A DNA stretch of 64,000 bases from the NCBI GenBank assembly GCA_023898385.1, contig CP060220.1, forward strand, positions 868,001 to 932,000. The letters run 5' to 3'. This document shows positions 16,438-25,595 of the stretch, piece after piece; positions within the stretch are counted from its first letter, which is position 1; each line of letters begins with the position of its first letter. This stretch comes from Pseudobdellovibrionaceae bacterium. Its GTDB lineage: Bacteria > Bdellovibrionota > Bdellovibrionia > Bdellovibrionales > UBA1609. The position numbers and the translations under genes are program-made. The notes beneath the pieces were generated by a model. That model was not told the origin of the DNA. It did not search any database and was given only the letters and a program-made list of their open reading frames with translations.

Positions 16438-17616
16438 ATGTCTAAAGAAGTTTTCATTCTCAGCGCCAAACGCACACCGGTTGGATCATTCCAGGGAACC
16501 CTCGGCCAAGTGCCGGCCCCTCGACTGGGCGCCACAGCCATCACTTCCGCTCTACAAACAGCAGGTATCCCGACTGAACAGGTAGACGAATGCATTATGG
16601 GCGAAGTGCTTACGGCGGGAGTCGGCCAAGCCCCCGCTCGACAGGCCGCCATTTACGCTGGCCTTCCCACAAAAACAGCTTGCATGACCATAAATAAAGT
16701 TTGTGGTTCTGGGTTAAAAGCAGTGATGTTAGCTGCGGATTCCATTCGATTAGGCCAAGCTTCTGTGGTCGTAGCTGGCGGGCAAGAAAACATGACTCTG
16801 GCCCCACACTTACTTGAGAATTCACGAGCAGGCTACCGAATGGGGCACTTCTCAACCACCGATTCAATGATTAAAGATGGCCTATGGGATCCTTACAATG
16901 ATTTCCATATGGGTGTGGCTGCAGAAATGTGCGTGAAAGAGTATAAATTTTCTCGTGAAGAACAAGATGAGTTTGCAAAACAAAGTTATGAGTGGGCCAT
17001 GGAAGCCCAAAAATCTGGAGCCTTTGATGCTGAGCTCGTTGCCGTACAAATTCAAGATCGCAAAGAAACCCTTACCATCACCGAAGATGAAGAGCCTGGC
17101 CGGGCTCGCTTTGATAAAATGACCTCCTTACGCCCCGCCTTTGACAAAGAAGGTACAGTTACTGCTGCCAATGCCAGCAAAATAAATGATGGAGCTGCAG
17201 CCCTCGTACTGGCCAGTGGTGAAAAAACCAATGAATTCGGCTTAACTCCCATGGCAAGGGTTGTGGCCTATGCCACCCACGCCCAAGATCCAAAATGGTT
17301 CACCACGGCACCGGTTAGCGCCATAAAAAAATCCCTGGCACAGGCGGGATTAAAAGTCGACGACATCGATCTTTATGAAATCAACGAAGCTTTTAGTAAT
17401 GTAACCATGGCTGCAATGAAGGATCTCAGTATACCCCGAGAAAAGGTCAACGTTCATGGCGGAGCTGTTGCCATTGGGCACCCCATTGGTGCCAGCGGGG
17501 CTCGAATCTTGACCACTTTGCTACATGCACTTAAACAGAGACAAAAAAAATATGGCCTAGCGACATTATGTATTGGCGGCGGCGAAGCCGTGGCGTTAAT
17601 TGTGGAGAATCTATGA
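16438..17616 (+). CDS. atoB: acetyl-CoA C-acetyltransferase (thiolase)
   Basis: This degradative/biosynthetic thiolase interconverts two acetyl-CoA and acetoacetyl-CoA. The 392 residues include the acyl-accepting Cys89 (NKVCGSGLKAV), NEAFSNVTMA, His348 (GHPIGASGAR) and Cys378 (CIGGGEAVA). The start ATG 16438 has AAGAGGA upstream. It heads an operon with both subunits of a 3-oxoacid CoA-transferase: the next gene starts inside its stop codon (ATGA). The three together make a ketone-body (acetoacetate/3-oxoacid) utilisation module. A pair of inverted octamers AATGTCAC/GTGACATT (16272-16279, 16370-16377) lies in the promoter region and may be regulatory. Confidence 0.93.
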   Translation: MSKEVFILSAKRTPVGSFQGTLGQVPAPRLGATAITSALQTAGIPTEQVDECIMGEVLTAGVGQAPARQAAIYAGLPTKTACMTINKVCGSGLKAVMLAADSIRLGQASVVVAGGQENMTLAPHLLENSRAGYRMGHFSTTDSMIKDGLWDPYNDFHMGVAAEMCVKEYKFSREEQDEFAKQSYEWAMEAQKSGAFDAELVAVQIQDRKETLTITEDEEPGRARFDKMTSLRPAFDKEGTVTAANASKINDGAAALVLASGEKTNEFGLTPMARVVAYATHAQDPKWFTTAPVSAIKKSLAQAGLKVDDIDLYEINEAFSNVTMAAMKDLSIPREKVNVHGGAVAIGHPIGASGARILTTLLHALKQRQKKYGLATLCIGGGEAVALIVENL

Positions 17617-18308
17617 ACAAGGTAGTGAATAATGCTTTTGAAGCTCTTGAAGGTCTATCAAGCAACATGACTTTGATCGTGGGTGGCTTCGGCCTTTGCG
17701 GCATTCCAGAGAATTGCATTGCGGCCCTTCGAGAAAAAGGCGTCACAGGACTCACTTGCGTTTCTAATAACGCAGGCGTTGACGATTTTGGCCTTGGTCT
17801 TTTGTTACAATCAAAACAAATTAAAAAAATGATCTCCAGTTATGTGGGCGAGAACGCCTTATTTGAACAACAATACTTGGCGGGTGAGCTTGAAGTGGAG
17901 CTGGCACCACAAGGCACCCTGGCTGAGAGAATTCGCGCAGGCGGAGCAGGAATTCCAGCTTTCTTTACTCCCACGGGCGTAGGAACATTGGTCGCCGAAG
18001 GCAAGGAAGTGCGACAAATTGATGGTCGCGAGTACGTTTTAGAGTCTGCGATTAAAGGTGACTTTGCGTTAGTTAAAGCCTGGAAGGGCGACCGCTTCGG
18101 CAACCTGGTGTTTCGGAAAACGGCCAGAAATTTTAATCCCCTGGCGGCCACGGCTGGCAAAATCACTGTGGCTGAGGTGGAAGAATTAGTTGAACCGGGT
18201 GAAATTGACCCCGACCAAGTCCACACCCCAGGCATTTTTGTACAAAGAATTTTTAAAGGCTCCAATTATGAAAAACGAATTGAGCAACGAACCACTCGAC
18301 GGGATTAA
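17613..18308 (+). CDS. scoA: 3-oxoacid CoA-transferase subunit A
   Basis: This is the alpha subunit of the succinyl-CoA:3-ketoacid (or acetoacetate) CoA-transferase, which activates acetoacetate for the thiolase. The family motifs VGGFGLCGIPENCI, SNNAGVDDFGLGLLL and GAGIPAFFTPTGVGT are intact. I use ATG 17613, which overlaps the thiolase stop by ATGA, giving 231 residues; the frame extends upstream into the thiolase gene but lacks family similarity there. Three bases separate its stop from subunit B. Confidence 0.95.
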   Translation: MNKVVNNAFEALEGLSSNMTLIVGGFGLCGIPENCIAALREKGVTGLTCVSNNAGVDDFGLGLLLQSKQIKKMISSYVGENALFEQQYLAGELEVELAPQGTLAERIRAGGAGIPAFFTPTGVGTLVAEGKEVRQIDGREYVLESAIKGDFALVKAWKGDRFGNLVFRKTARNFNPLAATAGKITVAEVEELVEPGEIDPDQVHTPGIFVQRIFKGSNYEKRIEQRTTRRD

Positions 18309-18311
18309 ACT

Positions 18312-18974
18312 ATGGGCACACCACTCACGCGAGAACAAATCGCACAACGAATAGCTAAAGAAATTGAAGATGGTTTTACAGTTAACCTAGGCATTGGCAT
18401 CCCCACACTGGTGGCCAACTATATCCCTGAAAACATAAGCGTTATGTTACAAAGCGAAAATGGCCTTTTAGGAATGGGTCCCTTCCCATCTGAAGCAAAT
18501 GTGGATGCGGATTTGATCAATGCCGGAAAGCAAACCGTAACAACTGTTCCTGGAGCCAGCTTTTTCTCCTCTGCCGATAGCTTTGCCATGATTCGAGGCG
18601 GACATGTGGACCTTACTGTACTTGGCGCCATGCAAGTGGATGAACAAGGAGATATCGCCAACTGGATGATCCCCGGAAAAATGGTCAAAGGCATGGGCGG
18701 CGCCATGGACCTCGTCGCGGGAGCACAAAAGGTGATCGTGGCCATGCAACACGTAGATAAAAACGGCACGCCGAAACTTTTAAAAAAGTGCACCCTTCCT
18801 CTGACAGGTAAGGGCTGCATTAACACCGTGGTGTCTGATTTTGGCGTGATACAAGTCACAGAGAGCGGTTTCGTATTAAAAGAAGTGGCTCCAGGGCTTG
18901 AAGTAAGTGATGTGGTGAAGGCCACTGGAGCCCCGCTTGAAGTGGCCTCAGACCTGAAGGTCATGGAGTTTTAA
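18312..18974 (+). CDS. scoB: 3-oxoacid CoA-transferase subunit B
   Basis: The 220-residue beta subunit carries the catalytic glutamate (Glu49) that forms the enzyme-CoA thioester in QSENGLLGMGP. NLGIGIPTLVANY, GASFFSSADSFAMIRGGH and MQVDEQGDIANWMIPGKM.KGMGGAMDL are all canonical. It directly follows subunit A, so the complex can be made stoichiometrically. Whether succinyl-CoA or acetyl-CoA is the donor cannot be decided from sequence alone. No clear terminator is seen in the following 100 bases. Confidence 0.95.
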   Translation: MGTPLTREQIAQRIAKEIEDGFTVNLGIGIPTLVANYIPENISVMLQSENGLLGMGPFPSEANVDADLINAGKQTVTTVPGASFFSSADSFAMIRGGHVDLTVLGAMQVDEQGDIANWMIPGKMVKGMGGAMDLVAGAQKVIVAMQHVDKNGTPKLLKKCTLPLTGKGCINTVVSDFGVIQVTESGFVLKEVAPGLEVSDVVKATGAPLEVASDLKVMEF

Positions 18975-19081
18975 CTCCCTCGTTCACATTCTACGAATTA
19001 GGCCCTACGTCCAGTACCATTGGCTCTAGTTACCCCTCATAATTAAAATACTGGGAACTAGATAGCATTAAGTCATCTCAG

Positions 19082-20095
19082 GTGAGAGCGCTGGGAGCTA
19101 AATCGGTGGCGGGCCTTCTTGAACTAAAAAAGGGTGAAATTTTATTTAATGAGGGCGATGCCTCTGATGCCATGTATGTGATTAAGGCCGGGCGCATAGC
19201 TATCACCAAGAAAAAGGGGAACTCTGAAATTGAGCTGGCCGAGTTAAAGCCCGGAGAAATGCTCGGAGAGATGGCGTTTTTCGACAACAAACCCCGAAGC
19301 GCTGGTGCCAAAGCCAAGACCAACGCCACAGTTATTAAACTTCCCTTTGTAGCCCTACATGCCCAGTTTAAAACGTTTCCAGAATGGCTCAAGGCCATGG
19401 TTAAAACCGTCAACGCGCACTTGCGAAATGCCAACCAACGCATCAAAAATTTAGAGTCTTCACAATCTGGTACCGAAGAAATGTTCCCTCCGCACACGGT
19501 GACCCGCCTTTGTGCAATATTAAGCCTTATTGGCTATAAGTCGGGAAGAAAAGAAGAGACCGGGTTAGTGATCCCGCAGTGGACATTGAGAAACTACACC
19601 ATTCAAATATTCCAGCAGCCCACGCACAAAATGCAAAAAATGATGGACGTACTCACCTCGCTAAACATCATGACCGTGGAAGACCTGGGCGAAGGCAAAC
19701 AAAAAATAACAATCACCGATCATGAAAAACTCACTGGCTTTGTGGACTGGTACAATGAGTACCTGTTTAAAGACGAAAGTAAACGAGTGACCGTGGAAGA
19801 GCGCGAGCTACCCATCATCAGAGCCCTTATCCATTTTGGACGAAAACAAACGGCCAACGAAAAAGGCGAAGTCACTGTATCGCTCACCCATATTCAGCAA
19901 AATTCTCTTAAAGACCTCGGCATTCCCACAACCACAAACGACTCTGATGGTCTTGCCAAAAAAGGTCTTGTCCAAGATAAACAATCGGCCGAAGGAGGAG
20001 AGCTCACTCAAACTTTTCTGCTGCCAGAACTGGAGAAAATCCTGCCCTTTTGGGAAATTGTTTACACCATCGAAAAATACAATAAAAATTCTTAA
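19082..20095 (+). CDS. cyclic-nucleotide-binding domain protein
   Basis: Residues about 10-105 form a CRP-type cNMP-binding domain: LKKGEILFNEGDASDAMYVI, then LAELKPGEMLGEMAFFDNKPRSAGAKA, the phosphate-binding cassette with Gly-Glu and Arg-Ser-Ala in place. The remaining 230 residues have no CRP helix-turn-helix that I recognise; they look alpha-helical with a possible winged-helix part (YTIQIFQQPTHKMQKMMDVLTSLNIM). The only in-frame start is GTG 19082, without a convincing ribosome site. It is a candidate effector of the adenylate cyclase encoded at 39348-41972. The function downstream of ligand binding is unknown. Confidence 0.75.
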   Translation: MRALGAKSVAGLLELKKGEILFNEGDASDAMYVIKAGRIAITKKKGNSEIELAELKPGEMLGEMAFFDNKPRSAGAKAKTNATVIKLPFVALHAQFKTFPEWLKAMVKTVNAHLRNANQRIKNLESSQSGTEEMFPPHTVTRLCAILSLIGYKSGRKEETGLVIPQWTLRNYTIQIFQQPTHKMQKMMDVLTSLNIMTVEDLGEGKQKITITDHEKLTGFVDWYNEYLFKDESKRVTVEERELPIIRALIHFGRKQTANEKGEVTVSLTHIQQNSLKDLGIPTTTNDSDGLAKKGLVQDKQSAEGGELTQTFLLPELEKILPFWEIVYTIEKYNKNS

Positions 20096-20136
20096 ACTAA
20101 ACAAGTGCCATTGACCGCTAAGCGACAGTCATTCAA

Positions 20137-21606
20137 TCATTTGCAACGAAGAGGCCGAGCTTGAGAAGGGGGCGCCCCACCCCCACTGTCACCAATGGTG
20201 TATACTCTTAAGGAGTTGGTCTTGGCCCCCTGCTGAACGGGCGCACCTAGCGTGAGCACCATGCGGTCACCGCGCTCTACAAGGTCATAGGTCAACAATA
20301 AAGATTCAATCTGCGCCATAGCCTCTTCTGTTGATTTATAGGGGCGAATAGAAAGGGTTTGAATGCCCCACACGAGTTCGAGCCGATTTAATGTGCTCAA
20401 CAAATGAGTGACGGCAAGAATTCTCGCTTTTGGTCGATGCTTAGCAATAAGTTGCGCCGTTCTTCCCGACGTTGTTAGGCAAACAATCGCCGTGGCCCCT
20501 AACTTTTTTGCCGAAAAGGCGGCACTGGCAGCGATAGTTTCTGGCACTTCCAATGTGGGACTATCTTCATAAAATTTATAAAAATACTCTCCCGTGCGCT
20601 CCACTTCGGTGATGATCTCATGCATTGTGCCTATACACTTAAAAGGGTACTTGCCGCTAGCTGACTCGGCAGACAGCATAAGGGCATCGGACCCATCTAT
20701 AACGGCATTGGCCACATCTGTGATCTCGGCACGTGTGGGTCGAGGATTCTCCACCATACTGTCAAGCATTTGGGTGGCCGTGATCACGGGTTTCCCTAGT
20801 CTGTTACATAATTTGATGATTCGTTTTTGAATGGAGGGAAGCTGCGCTTGCCCCACCTCCACCGCCAGATCTCCCCGGGCCACCATCACAGCGTCACTTA
20901 AACTCACAATATCCTCAAGGTTGTCTAGCGCCTCTCGCATTTCAATTTTTGCCACAATCTGAGTCCGGGGATTATGGGCATTGATCAGTTCACGCAACTT
21001 AACAATATCACTCCCTCTTCGGACAAAGCTGAGCGCCACGTAGTCCACGTCATTTTCCAAGCCAAACTCTAAATCCACCAAGTCTTTTTCTGTTAAGGCC
21101 GCAACCGGCAAGTTGGCTCCTGGTAAATTCATACCTTTTCGATCTTTTAAAATTCCACCAAACACCACAATGCAGGTCACCTCATCTGGAGTGACCTTGA
21201 CGACGGACAACTCAATTAATCCATCATCTAACAAAATTCGCGTGCCCACCTGGCAAGACTGGGGTAGCTCTTTAAAATCGGTGGCTATCAATGATCCGTC
21301 ACCCTCTGGGGCCGAAACGGAAATGACCACTTGTTGCCCCTCAGTCAGATTCACAAACCCATTTTTAAAACGTCCCACGCGGATTTTTGGCCCCTGCAAA
21401 TCCTGCAGTATAGAAATCGGAGCGTTGAGTTCAGAAATCAAGCGACGAATGTGTTTTATAACCTCTAAGTGAACTTCGTGTTGGCCATGAGAAAAATTAA
21501 GGCGAGCCACATTCATCCCGGACTCAATGGCCTTTTTTAGGCCGTCTTTGGTATTTGTGGAAGGACCAATTGTGGCAACAATTTTTGTTCGACGATTGGC
21601 AAGCAT
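20137..21606 (-). CDS. pyk: pyruvate kinase
   Basis: This glycolytic enzyme makes pyruvate and ATP from phosphoenolpyruvate. In 489 residues it shows RRTKIVATIGPSTNTKDGL, ARLNFSHGQHEVH, DLQGPKIRVG, the Lys/Glu/Asp metal-site segment IVAKIEMREALDN and MVARGDLAVEVG, the signature TATQMLDSMVENPRPTRAE, and a C-terminal allosteric domain with CLTTSGRTAQLIAKHRP. It converges on the cNMP-binding gene with 41 bases between. A promoter candidate is listed separately. Confidence 0.97.
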   Translation of the reverse strand: MLANRRTKIVATIGPSTNTKDGLKKAIESGMNVARLNFSHGQHEVHLEVIKHIRRLISELNAPISILQDLQGPKIRVGRFKNGFVNLTEGQQVVISVSAPEGDGSLIATDFKELPQSCQVGTRILLDDGLIELSVVKVTPDEVTCIVVFGGILKDRKGMNLPGANLPVAALTEKDLVDLEFGLENDVDYVALSFVRRGSDIVKLRELINAHNPRTQIVAKIEMREALDNLEDIVSLSDAVMVARGDLAVEVGQAQLPSIQKRIIKLCNRLGKPVITATQMLDSMVENPRPTRAEITDVANAVIDGSDALMLSAESASGKYPFKCIGTMHEIITEVERTGEYFYKFYEDSPTLEVPETIAASAAFSAKKLGATAIVCLTTSGRTAQLIAKHRPKARILAVTHLLSTLNRLELVWGIQTLSIRPYKSTEEAMAQIESLLLTYDLVERGDRMVLTLGAPVQQGAKTNSLRVYTIGDSGGGAPPSQARPLRCK

Positions 21607-21629
21607 AATGCACCCCTAACTACATTCGA

Positions 21630-21657
21630 AGTATACATTAGCTCACCCCACAATCAA
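21630..21657 (-). promoter_or_regulatory. sigma70-type promoter candidate for pyk
   Basis: On the minus strand TTGATT (21652-21657) and TATACT (21630-21635) are separated by 16 bases, and transcription would begin shortly before the pyk ATG at 21606. The -35 box overlaps the last codons of the upstream coiled-coil gene. This is by eye only. Confidence 0.4.
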
Positions 21658-23309
21658 GTCTTGCGGACAGCACCTAAAACATTATTCATCTGCTCTTGAT
21701 GCCGGCGCTCTGAGGCCTGTGCCTTGTTGTCGTTGTCGGTGCGCAAGCGGGCTAGGCGCTGTTCATATTGAATTTTTTGAGCCTCTAAATGAGCCGTTTG
21801 CTCTTTTTTTAGACTCTCTACAATTTGCTTTTCACGGGCCCCAGATTGACGTTTCACTCGCATCAACTGATCATTGAGCTCAGCAATTTGTTTTTTAAAT
21901 TCTGAGATCACGCTGCTCAACCTGCGGCCACTGGCAGCATCGTTTTCTCGCATCTTCATGCGCAAAACCCGAAGGGCTTTTTCTTTTTCATCAAGCATGG
22001 TCGATCGCAATTCATTGCGCTCTTTCACATTGTTATCTTGAATGTTTTCGAGTGTTTTTTCATAATTTTGCTGCAGTCGCTTTTCTTTTGCCAATGAATC
22101 ATCGCGAATAGTGGCTATTCTCTGATCCGCCTGATCTACGGTAAATTCATTTCTCTGCTTCAAATCGTTTGTGATCGTTAAGAAGTTGTCGCGATTTTTA
22201 ACGTTCTCCGTCTCCATTTTTTGACGATAAAACCGAGCCGTTTCTTTCATCTGATCATTGGCTCTTTCTTGAACCGTGTAGATGTCTTTTCCATTTTGAA
22301 CTTTGAAATCGCGCAGCATCTTGTCACGCTCATCCACCAAGAGATCAAGCCGCCGTTGGTAAGCGCGGATGGTGTTATTGATGCGAACGTCGGCCTTTCT
22401 GTCTGTCTCCAGTTGATCTCTTACGCTTTTCTCTTTAAGAGATGAGATGGTTTCTTGAAGACGACGAATATCATTGTCGATTCGCGTTTGCACCGTCCCT
22501 TGGAAGTCAGCACCAATTCGCTCACGCGCCCGCCGCTCACGATCGACCTCTTTTTGAAAGTCTGCTTTTGTTGTTTCTAGATTATCTTTAAAGCCATCTC
22601 TCAATATTCTTTCATGCTGCTTTCGCGCCTCTCGCTCTCTTGTCACTGAGGCCACATTGCTGTCAGCCATTCGCTTCATATCTCGGCTGTGACGACCATC
22701 TTGAGCTTTCATTCGCCCTTCAGCCTGATGCCTGTAATCGTCATAATTGCGCTTCATTTCTTTGACAGTGAGGTCGCGCTCCTCGCGCATTCGGCCCACT
22801 TCTTTATCATGCTTATCAAGCAACTGATCTCTTTGTCCGTCGATGGCTTCTTTTTGTTGAACCCTCATGTCTTTTAATTTATTGAAAAAGTCTTCATTGG
22901 TTTCTGACATGTTTTTACTATAATTTTCGGAGAGAGCTTCAAAACGGTTTTCGTTGGCTTCTTGAATGCGCTTTTTCTCTGACTGCGTAAAATTTCTTTG
23001 CTCTTGAATTTTTTGTTGTGTGGCTTGATTTAGGTTTTCAAGTCGCCGTTGCTGCACTTGACGAAGCTCTTGAATGGCCTCTTGATGTTGCTGATCGCGC
23101 TCCGTCAAAGTGGCATTCATTTTTTGGCGATACTGACCCATTTGTTCGCCGTGAGAGGATTTTATCTGCTCAATTTCTTTCATATGTGCGTCTGTGATCT
23201 GACGCAGTTGTTTTGTGTGCTTGCTGCGAAGATCATTTTCGCGCTTGCGATACTCTTCGCGAATTTTATTTGTGTCGTTTTGTGATGTGGAATCATTAAC
23301 TGAAGACAT
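21654..23309 (-). CDS. long coiled-coil protein
   Basis: The 551 residues are almost entirely charged heptad-like helix, rich in Glu, Lys, Arg and Gln with few Gly or Pro. Segments such as EEYRKRENDLRSKHTKQLR and QKMETENVKNRDNFLTITND suggest one very long coiled coil. There is no signal peptide or membrane helix, so it should be cytoplasmic and could be a scaffold or filament. AGGAGGAGAGG directly before ATG 23309 makes the start secure. It lies between hpf and pyk on the same strand. I do not recognise a family; another long coiled-coil gene is at 37166. Confidence 0.8.
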   Translation of the reverse strand: MSSVNDSTSQNDTNKIREEYRKRENDLRSKHTKQLRQITDAHMKEIEQIKSSHGEQMGQYRQKMNATLTERDQQHQEAIQELRQVQQRRLENLNQATQQKIQEQRNFTQSEKKRIQEANENRFEALSENYSKNMSETNEDFFNKLKDMRVQQKEAIDGQRDQLLDKHDKEVGRMREERDLTVKEMKRNYDDYRHQAEGRMKAQDGRHSRDMKRMADSNVASVTREREARKQHERILRDGFKDNLETTKADFQKEVDRERRARERIGADFQGTVQTRIDNDIRRLQETISSLKEKSVRDQLETDRKADVRINNTIRAYQRRLDLLVDERDKMLRDFKVQNGKDIYTVQERANDQMKETARFYRQKMETENVKNRDNFLTITNDLKQRNEFTVDQADQRIATIRDDSLAKEKRLQQNYEKTLENIQDNNVKERNELRSTMLDEKEKALRVLRMKMRENDAASGRRLSSVISEFKKQIAELNDQLMRVKRQSGAREKQIVESLKKEQTAHLEAQKIQYEQRLARLRTDNDNKAQASERRHQEQMNNVLGAVRKT

Positions 23310-23473
23310 AAGCCTCTCCTCCTGAGATCACCTATAATTTACTCTAGGTGTGGCTTTGCTACGCGGGTAACCCCGCCCCTATATCTTTAGTATATCCCAA
23401 AGTAGGCAGACCACCTAAGCCTGCCCCACGCAACAAGAAAGGATCTGGTCCTTGGCTGTAAGACTTTGGTCGC

Positions 23474-23803
23474 TTAGTGCTTCTCTTTTAACTTACGGGC
23501 GTAGTCGTCTAACTGGCGCTCAGCGGCCTTAAACGCATCACGAATGGCCACATATACATCTGTGTGAGCTTCATTTTTCTCTGGCTCTTTGGAAACCACT
23601 AGTTCTTGGCCAGGAACATGCAAAACAATTTGAATATGAAAAGAATGGCCCTTTTGATGGTGATGATGCGGCGATGCCACTGTGACCTTACAAGAAGTTA
23701 TATTTTCAAAATGATTTTGCAGCTTTTCTGCTTTTTCTTCGATAGCTGCACGAACGGCATCAGAGGGGTCAAAGTCGGGAAAGGTTACAGTGAGTGGAAA
23801 CAT
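23474..23803 (-). CDS. hpf: ribosome hibernation promoting factor (RaiA/HPF family)
   Basis: The 109-residue protein matches short HPF/YfiA: MFPLTVTFPDFDPSDAVRAAIEEKAEKL, a central beta sheet (CKVTVASPHHHHQKGHSFHIQIVLHVPG) and the second helix with DVYVAIRDAFKAAERQLDDYARK. Such proteins bind the 30S decoding region and stabilise idle ribosomes. It has no long C-terminal dimerisation domain, so it belongs to the short type. A His-rich stretch (HHHH) replaces the usual loop residues. A promoter candidate lies 45 bases upstream. Confidence 0.92.
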   Translation of the reverse strand: MFPLTVTFPDFDPSDAVRAAIEEKAEKLQNHFENITSCKVTVASPHHHHQKGHSFHIQIVLHVPGQELVVSKEPEKNEAHTDVYVAIRDAFKAAERQLDDYARKLKEKH

Positions 23804-23847
23804 AGCTCTCTCCTAGGGAATTCTGTTTTTACTAGCAATTGTCTCCA

Positions 23848-23876
23848 CTCATAGTCTTGAACCCTGCCGTCGTCAA
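23848..23876 (-). promoter_or_regulatory. sigma70-type promoter candidate for hpf
   Basis: On the minus strand TTGACG (23871-23876) and TATGAG (23848-23853) are 17 bases apart, upstream of the hpf start at 23803. By-eye match, five and four of six consensus bases. Confidence 0.4.
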
Positions 23877-23968
23877 TGCACTGGCGTAGTCAATCAAAAA
23901 TTAAGTTACTACAAGGAGATACTTCAACTTTGTATTGCCACTCCCCATTAAATTTTGAAGGGCTCACT

Positions 23969-24751
23969 CTATTGGTCCAGGTAGAGCTTTTTTCGGTATT
24001 GCCGGAGAATCTTTTGGGTTTCTTGTTGCCAGTGCCGCTTGGCCGCCTGTCGCCGGGCTTCCTTACCCGCCACCTCGGCCAGGTGGCGATTCACCAGCTG
24101 CCGGTGCCAAACACTGGCGGCCTCCACAGCCTCTTCCCAAATGGGGCGGAAGGCCAGAACTTCTGATTTGAAATCCCCGGAGTCTGCGTCAAACAATTGA
24201 GCCCATTTTTTTAACAATGGTTTTATGGCCACCGGGCGAGCCAACTGGGTTTGGGCCACACCGTTTAGTGTGACTAGTCCCATCTCTTGCTCAAAACCAG
24301 GTTCTAGCAAGAGAGGCTTTTCACCACCCAAAAGATGCACCTCGGCAGAACCAAACAACAAGGAAACCTTCATTGAGTGTTTGCTTTTTTCAAGGAGGGC
24401 TTTGCCAGACAATAACTGACATTCGCCAAACTCCGATCGAATCGAAAAACTTTCGTTTGGCATCACTAGGGCATCCCCTTCAACCATTTGCATATGGCTA
24501 CCACTCAGGCGCACCATAGCTGCACCAGGCGCCAATCTAACAGAGGCCGCTTCCCAATTAAGAGTTTGCACACTCTTGCTGTTGTTACGGATAGCACATA
24601 CGGAAGCGCTTTTCCAACAGTGGCGGGGTTCTTCGATCAGATCCACGGGACCGCCGCCGCTAAGTTTATGCGCGTCTAGATCAGCCGAGGCCACTTTTAC
24701 TTCTACAGTGAAGGCAAACCACGCCATCATTAGCCTGAGTGCCAATTTCAT
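23969..24751 (-). CDS. secreted FecR-like domain protein
   Basis: The 260 residues begin with a signal peptide (LALRLMMAWFAFTVEVKVASA). The middle (residues about 60-165) reads like a FecR-type beta domain: SVRLAPGAAMVRLSG, VEGDALVMPNESFSIRSEFGECQLLSGKALLE, VSLLFGSAEVHLLGGEKPLLLEPGFEQEM. The C-terminal 80 residues form a basic helix (HRQLVNRHLAEVAGKEARRQAAKRHWQQ). Its ATG overlaps the stop of the TPR gene upstream by ATGA, so the two are translationally coupled. No iron-transport genes are near, so the fold name should not be read as a role in iron regulation. Confidence 0.55.
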   Translation of the reverse strand: MKLALRLMMAWFAFTVEVKVASADLDAHKLSGGGPVDLIEEPRHCWKSASVCAIRNNSKSVQTLNWEAASVRLAPGAAMVRLSGSHMQMVEGDALVMPNESFSIRSEFGECQLLSGKALLEKSKHSMKVSLLFGSAEVHLLGGEKPLLLEPGFEQEMGLVTLNGVAQTQLARPVAIKPLLKKWAQLFDADSGDFKSEVLAFRPIWEEAVEAASVWHRQLVNRHLAEVAGKEARRQAAKRHWQQETQKILRQYRKKLYLDQ

Positions 24752-25440
24752 AGGTCCACTGCCTTTAGTGAATGATTGGCCTGAGAGGCGAGCTCTCGCT
24801 GAGGATAGAGGCGAAGGATAGTTTGATAAATCTCTACCGCTTCTTGTTTGCGATATTGAGATTCATAGATCTTGCCCACACGGAGCAGAGCAAAGCCGGT
24901 CAGCTCACTCTCAGGAAACAACTCCACCATGTGGTTCACTGTAGCCACGCAATCTTCGTACTGGCGCAATTGAAATTGTCCCTCTACCAAAAGAAAATAA
25001 GCATCCACTATTTTTGGAGAAAAGGGGTATAGGCGAAGTAGCTTGGATAGCATCGCATTTGATCGATCGTATTGGCTTTTTCGAAAGGCCTGAGTGGCCT
25101 GCTCATAAAGACGATTGGACTGCGCCAGCCGCACTTTATCATAATCGGCCGCACCCACCACAGAAGCCAGTTGCCGCAAAGGGTAACTGCGTTCGCCCTC
25201 GCCTTTTTTCTCGATGGCCTCAGGCAGCATCACAGCCACGTGTTGCTTAAATTCAGAGAGTTGAGTTTGCGTCAATAGATGGCGAAACTGTTCCCGATCC
25301 AGCTCGCTCTCTAGAGAAGCCACCTGCTTCTGATATTGTGTCACACCGCTGAAATGGTCATGGAATTTGTAATTGGCATACACCATAACCAACGCCATCA
25401 TCAGCGTGACTTCTATAAAAAAATCCCGTTCTCTTTCCAT
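24748..25440 (-). CDS. membrane-anchored tetratricopeptide protein
   Basis: A single N-terminal hydrophobic segment (FFIEVTLMMALVMVYANY) acts as a signal anchor. It is followed by a short coiled coil (YQKQVASLESELDREQF) and then TPR-like helix pairs (SNRLYEQATQAFRKSQYDRSNAMLSKLLRLYP, DCVATVNHMVELFPESELTGFALLRVGKIYES). This layout resembles CpoB/YbgF and other cell-envelope scaffold proteins. The frame starts at GTG 25443, but the adjacent ATG 25440 is preferred. It forms an operon with the FecR-like gene. Confidence 0.65.
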   Translation of the reverse strand: MERERDFFIEVTLMMALVMVYANYKFHDHFSGVTQYQKQVASLESELDREQFRHLLTQTQLSEFKQHVAVMLPEAIEKKGEGERSYPLRQLASVVGAADYDKVRLAQSNRLYEQATQAFRKSQYDRSNAMLSKLLRLYPFSPKIVDAYFLLVEGQFQLRQYEDCVATVNHMVELFPESELTGFALLRVGKIYESQYRKQEAVEIYQTILRLYPQRELASQANHSLKAVDL

Positions 25441-25595
25441 CACTGACTCTATCGGCCAATTCCAGTGAGTCCATGAGGGTTTACCTGTAAAACCTAGTCC
25501 TTTGGCTCTCCCCTATTCATCGCCATTGACTCGACACCAAGGACTATGGTCTAGTTGCCTCTGTTCGCTGACTGAAAACTCGGGGGAGGGATTCA

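Noticed and set aside
23969..24751. FecR anti-sigma regulator of iron uptake
   Set aside because: A FecR-like beta domain is plausible, but there is a cleavable signal peptide and no sigma factor or TonB receptor gene, so the regulatory role was not assigned.
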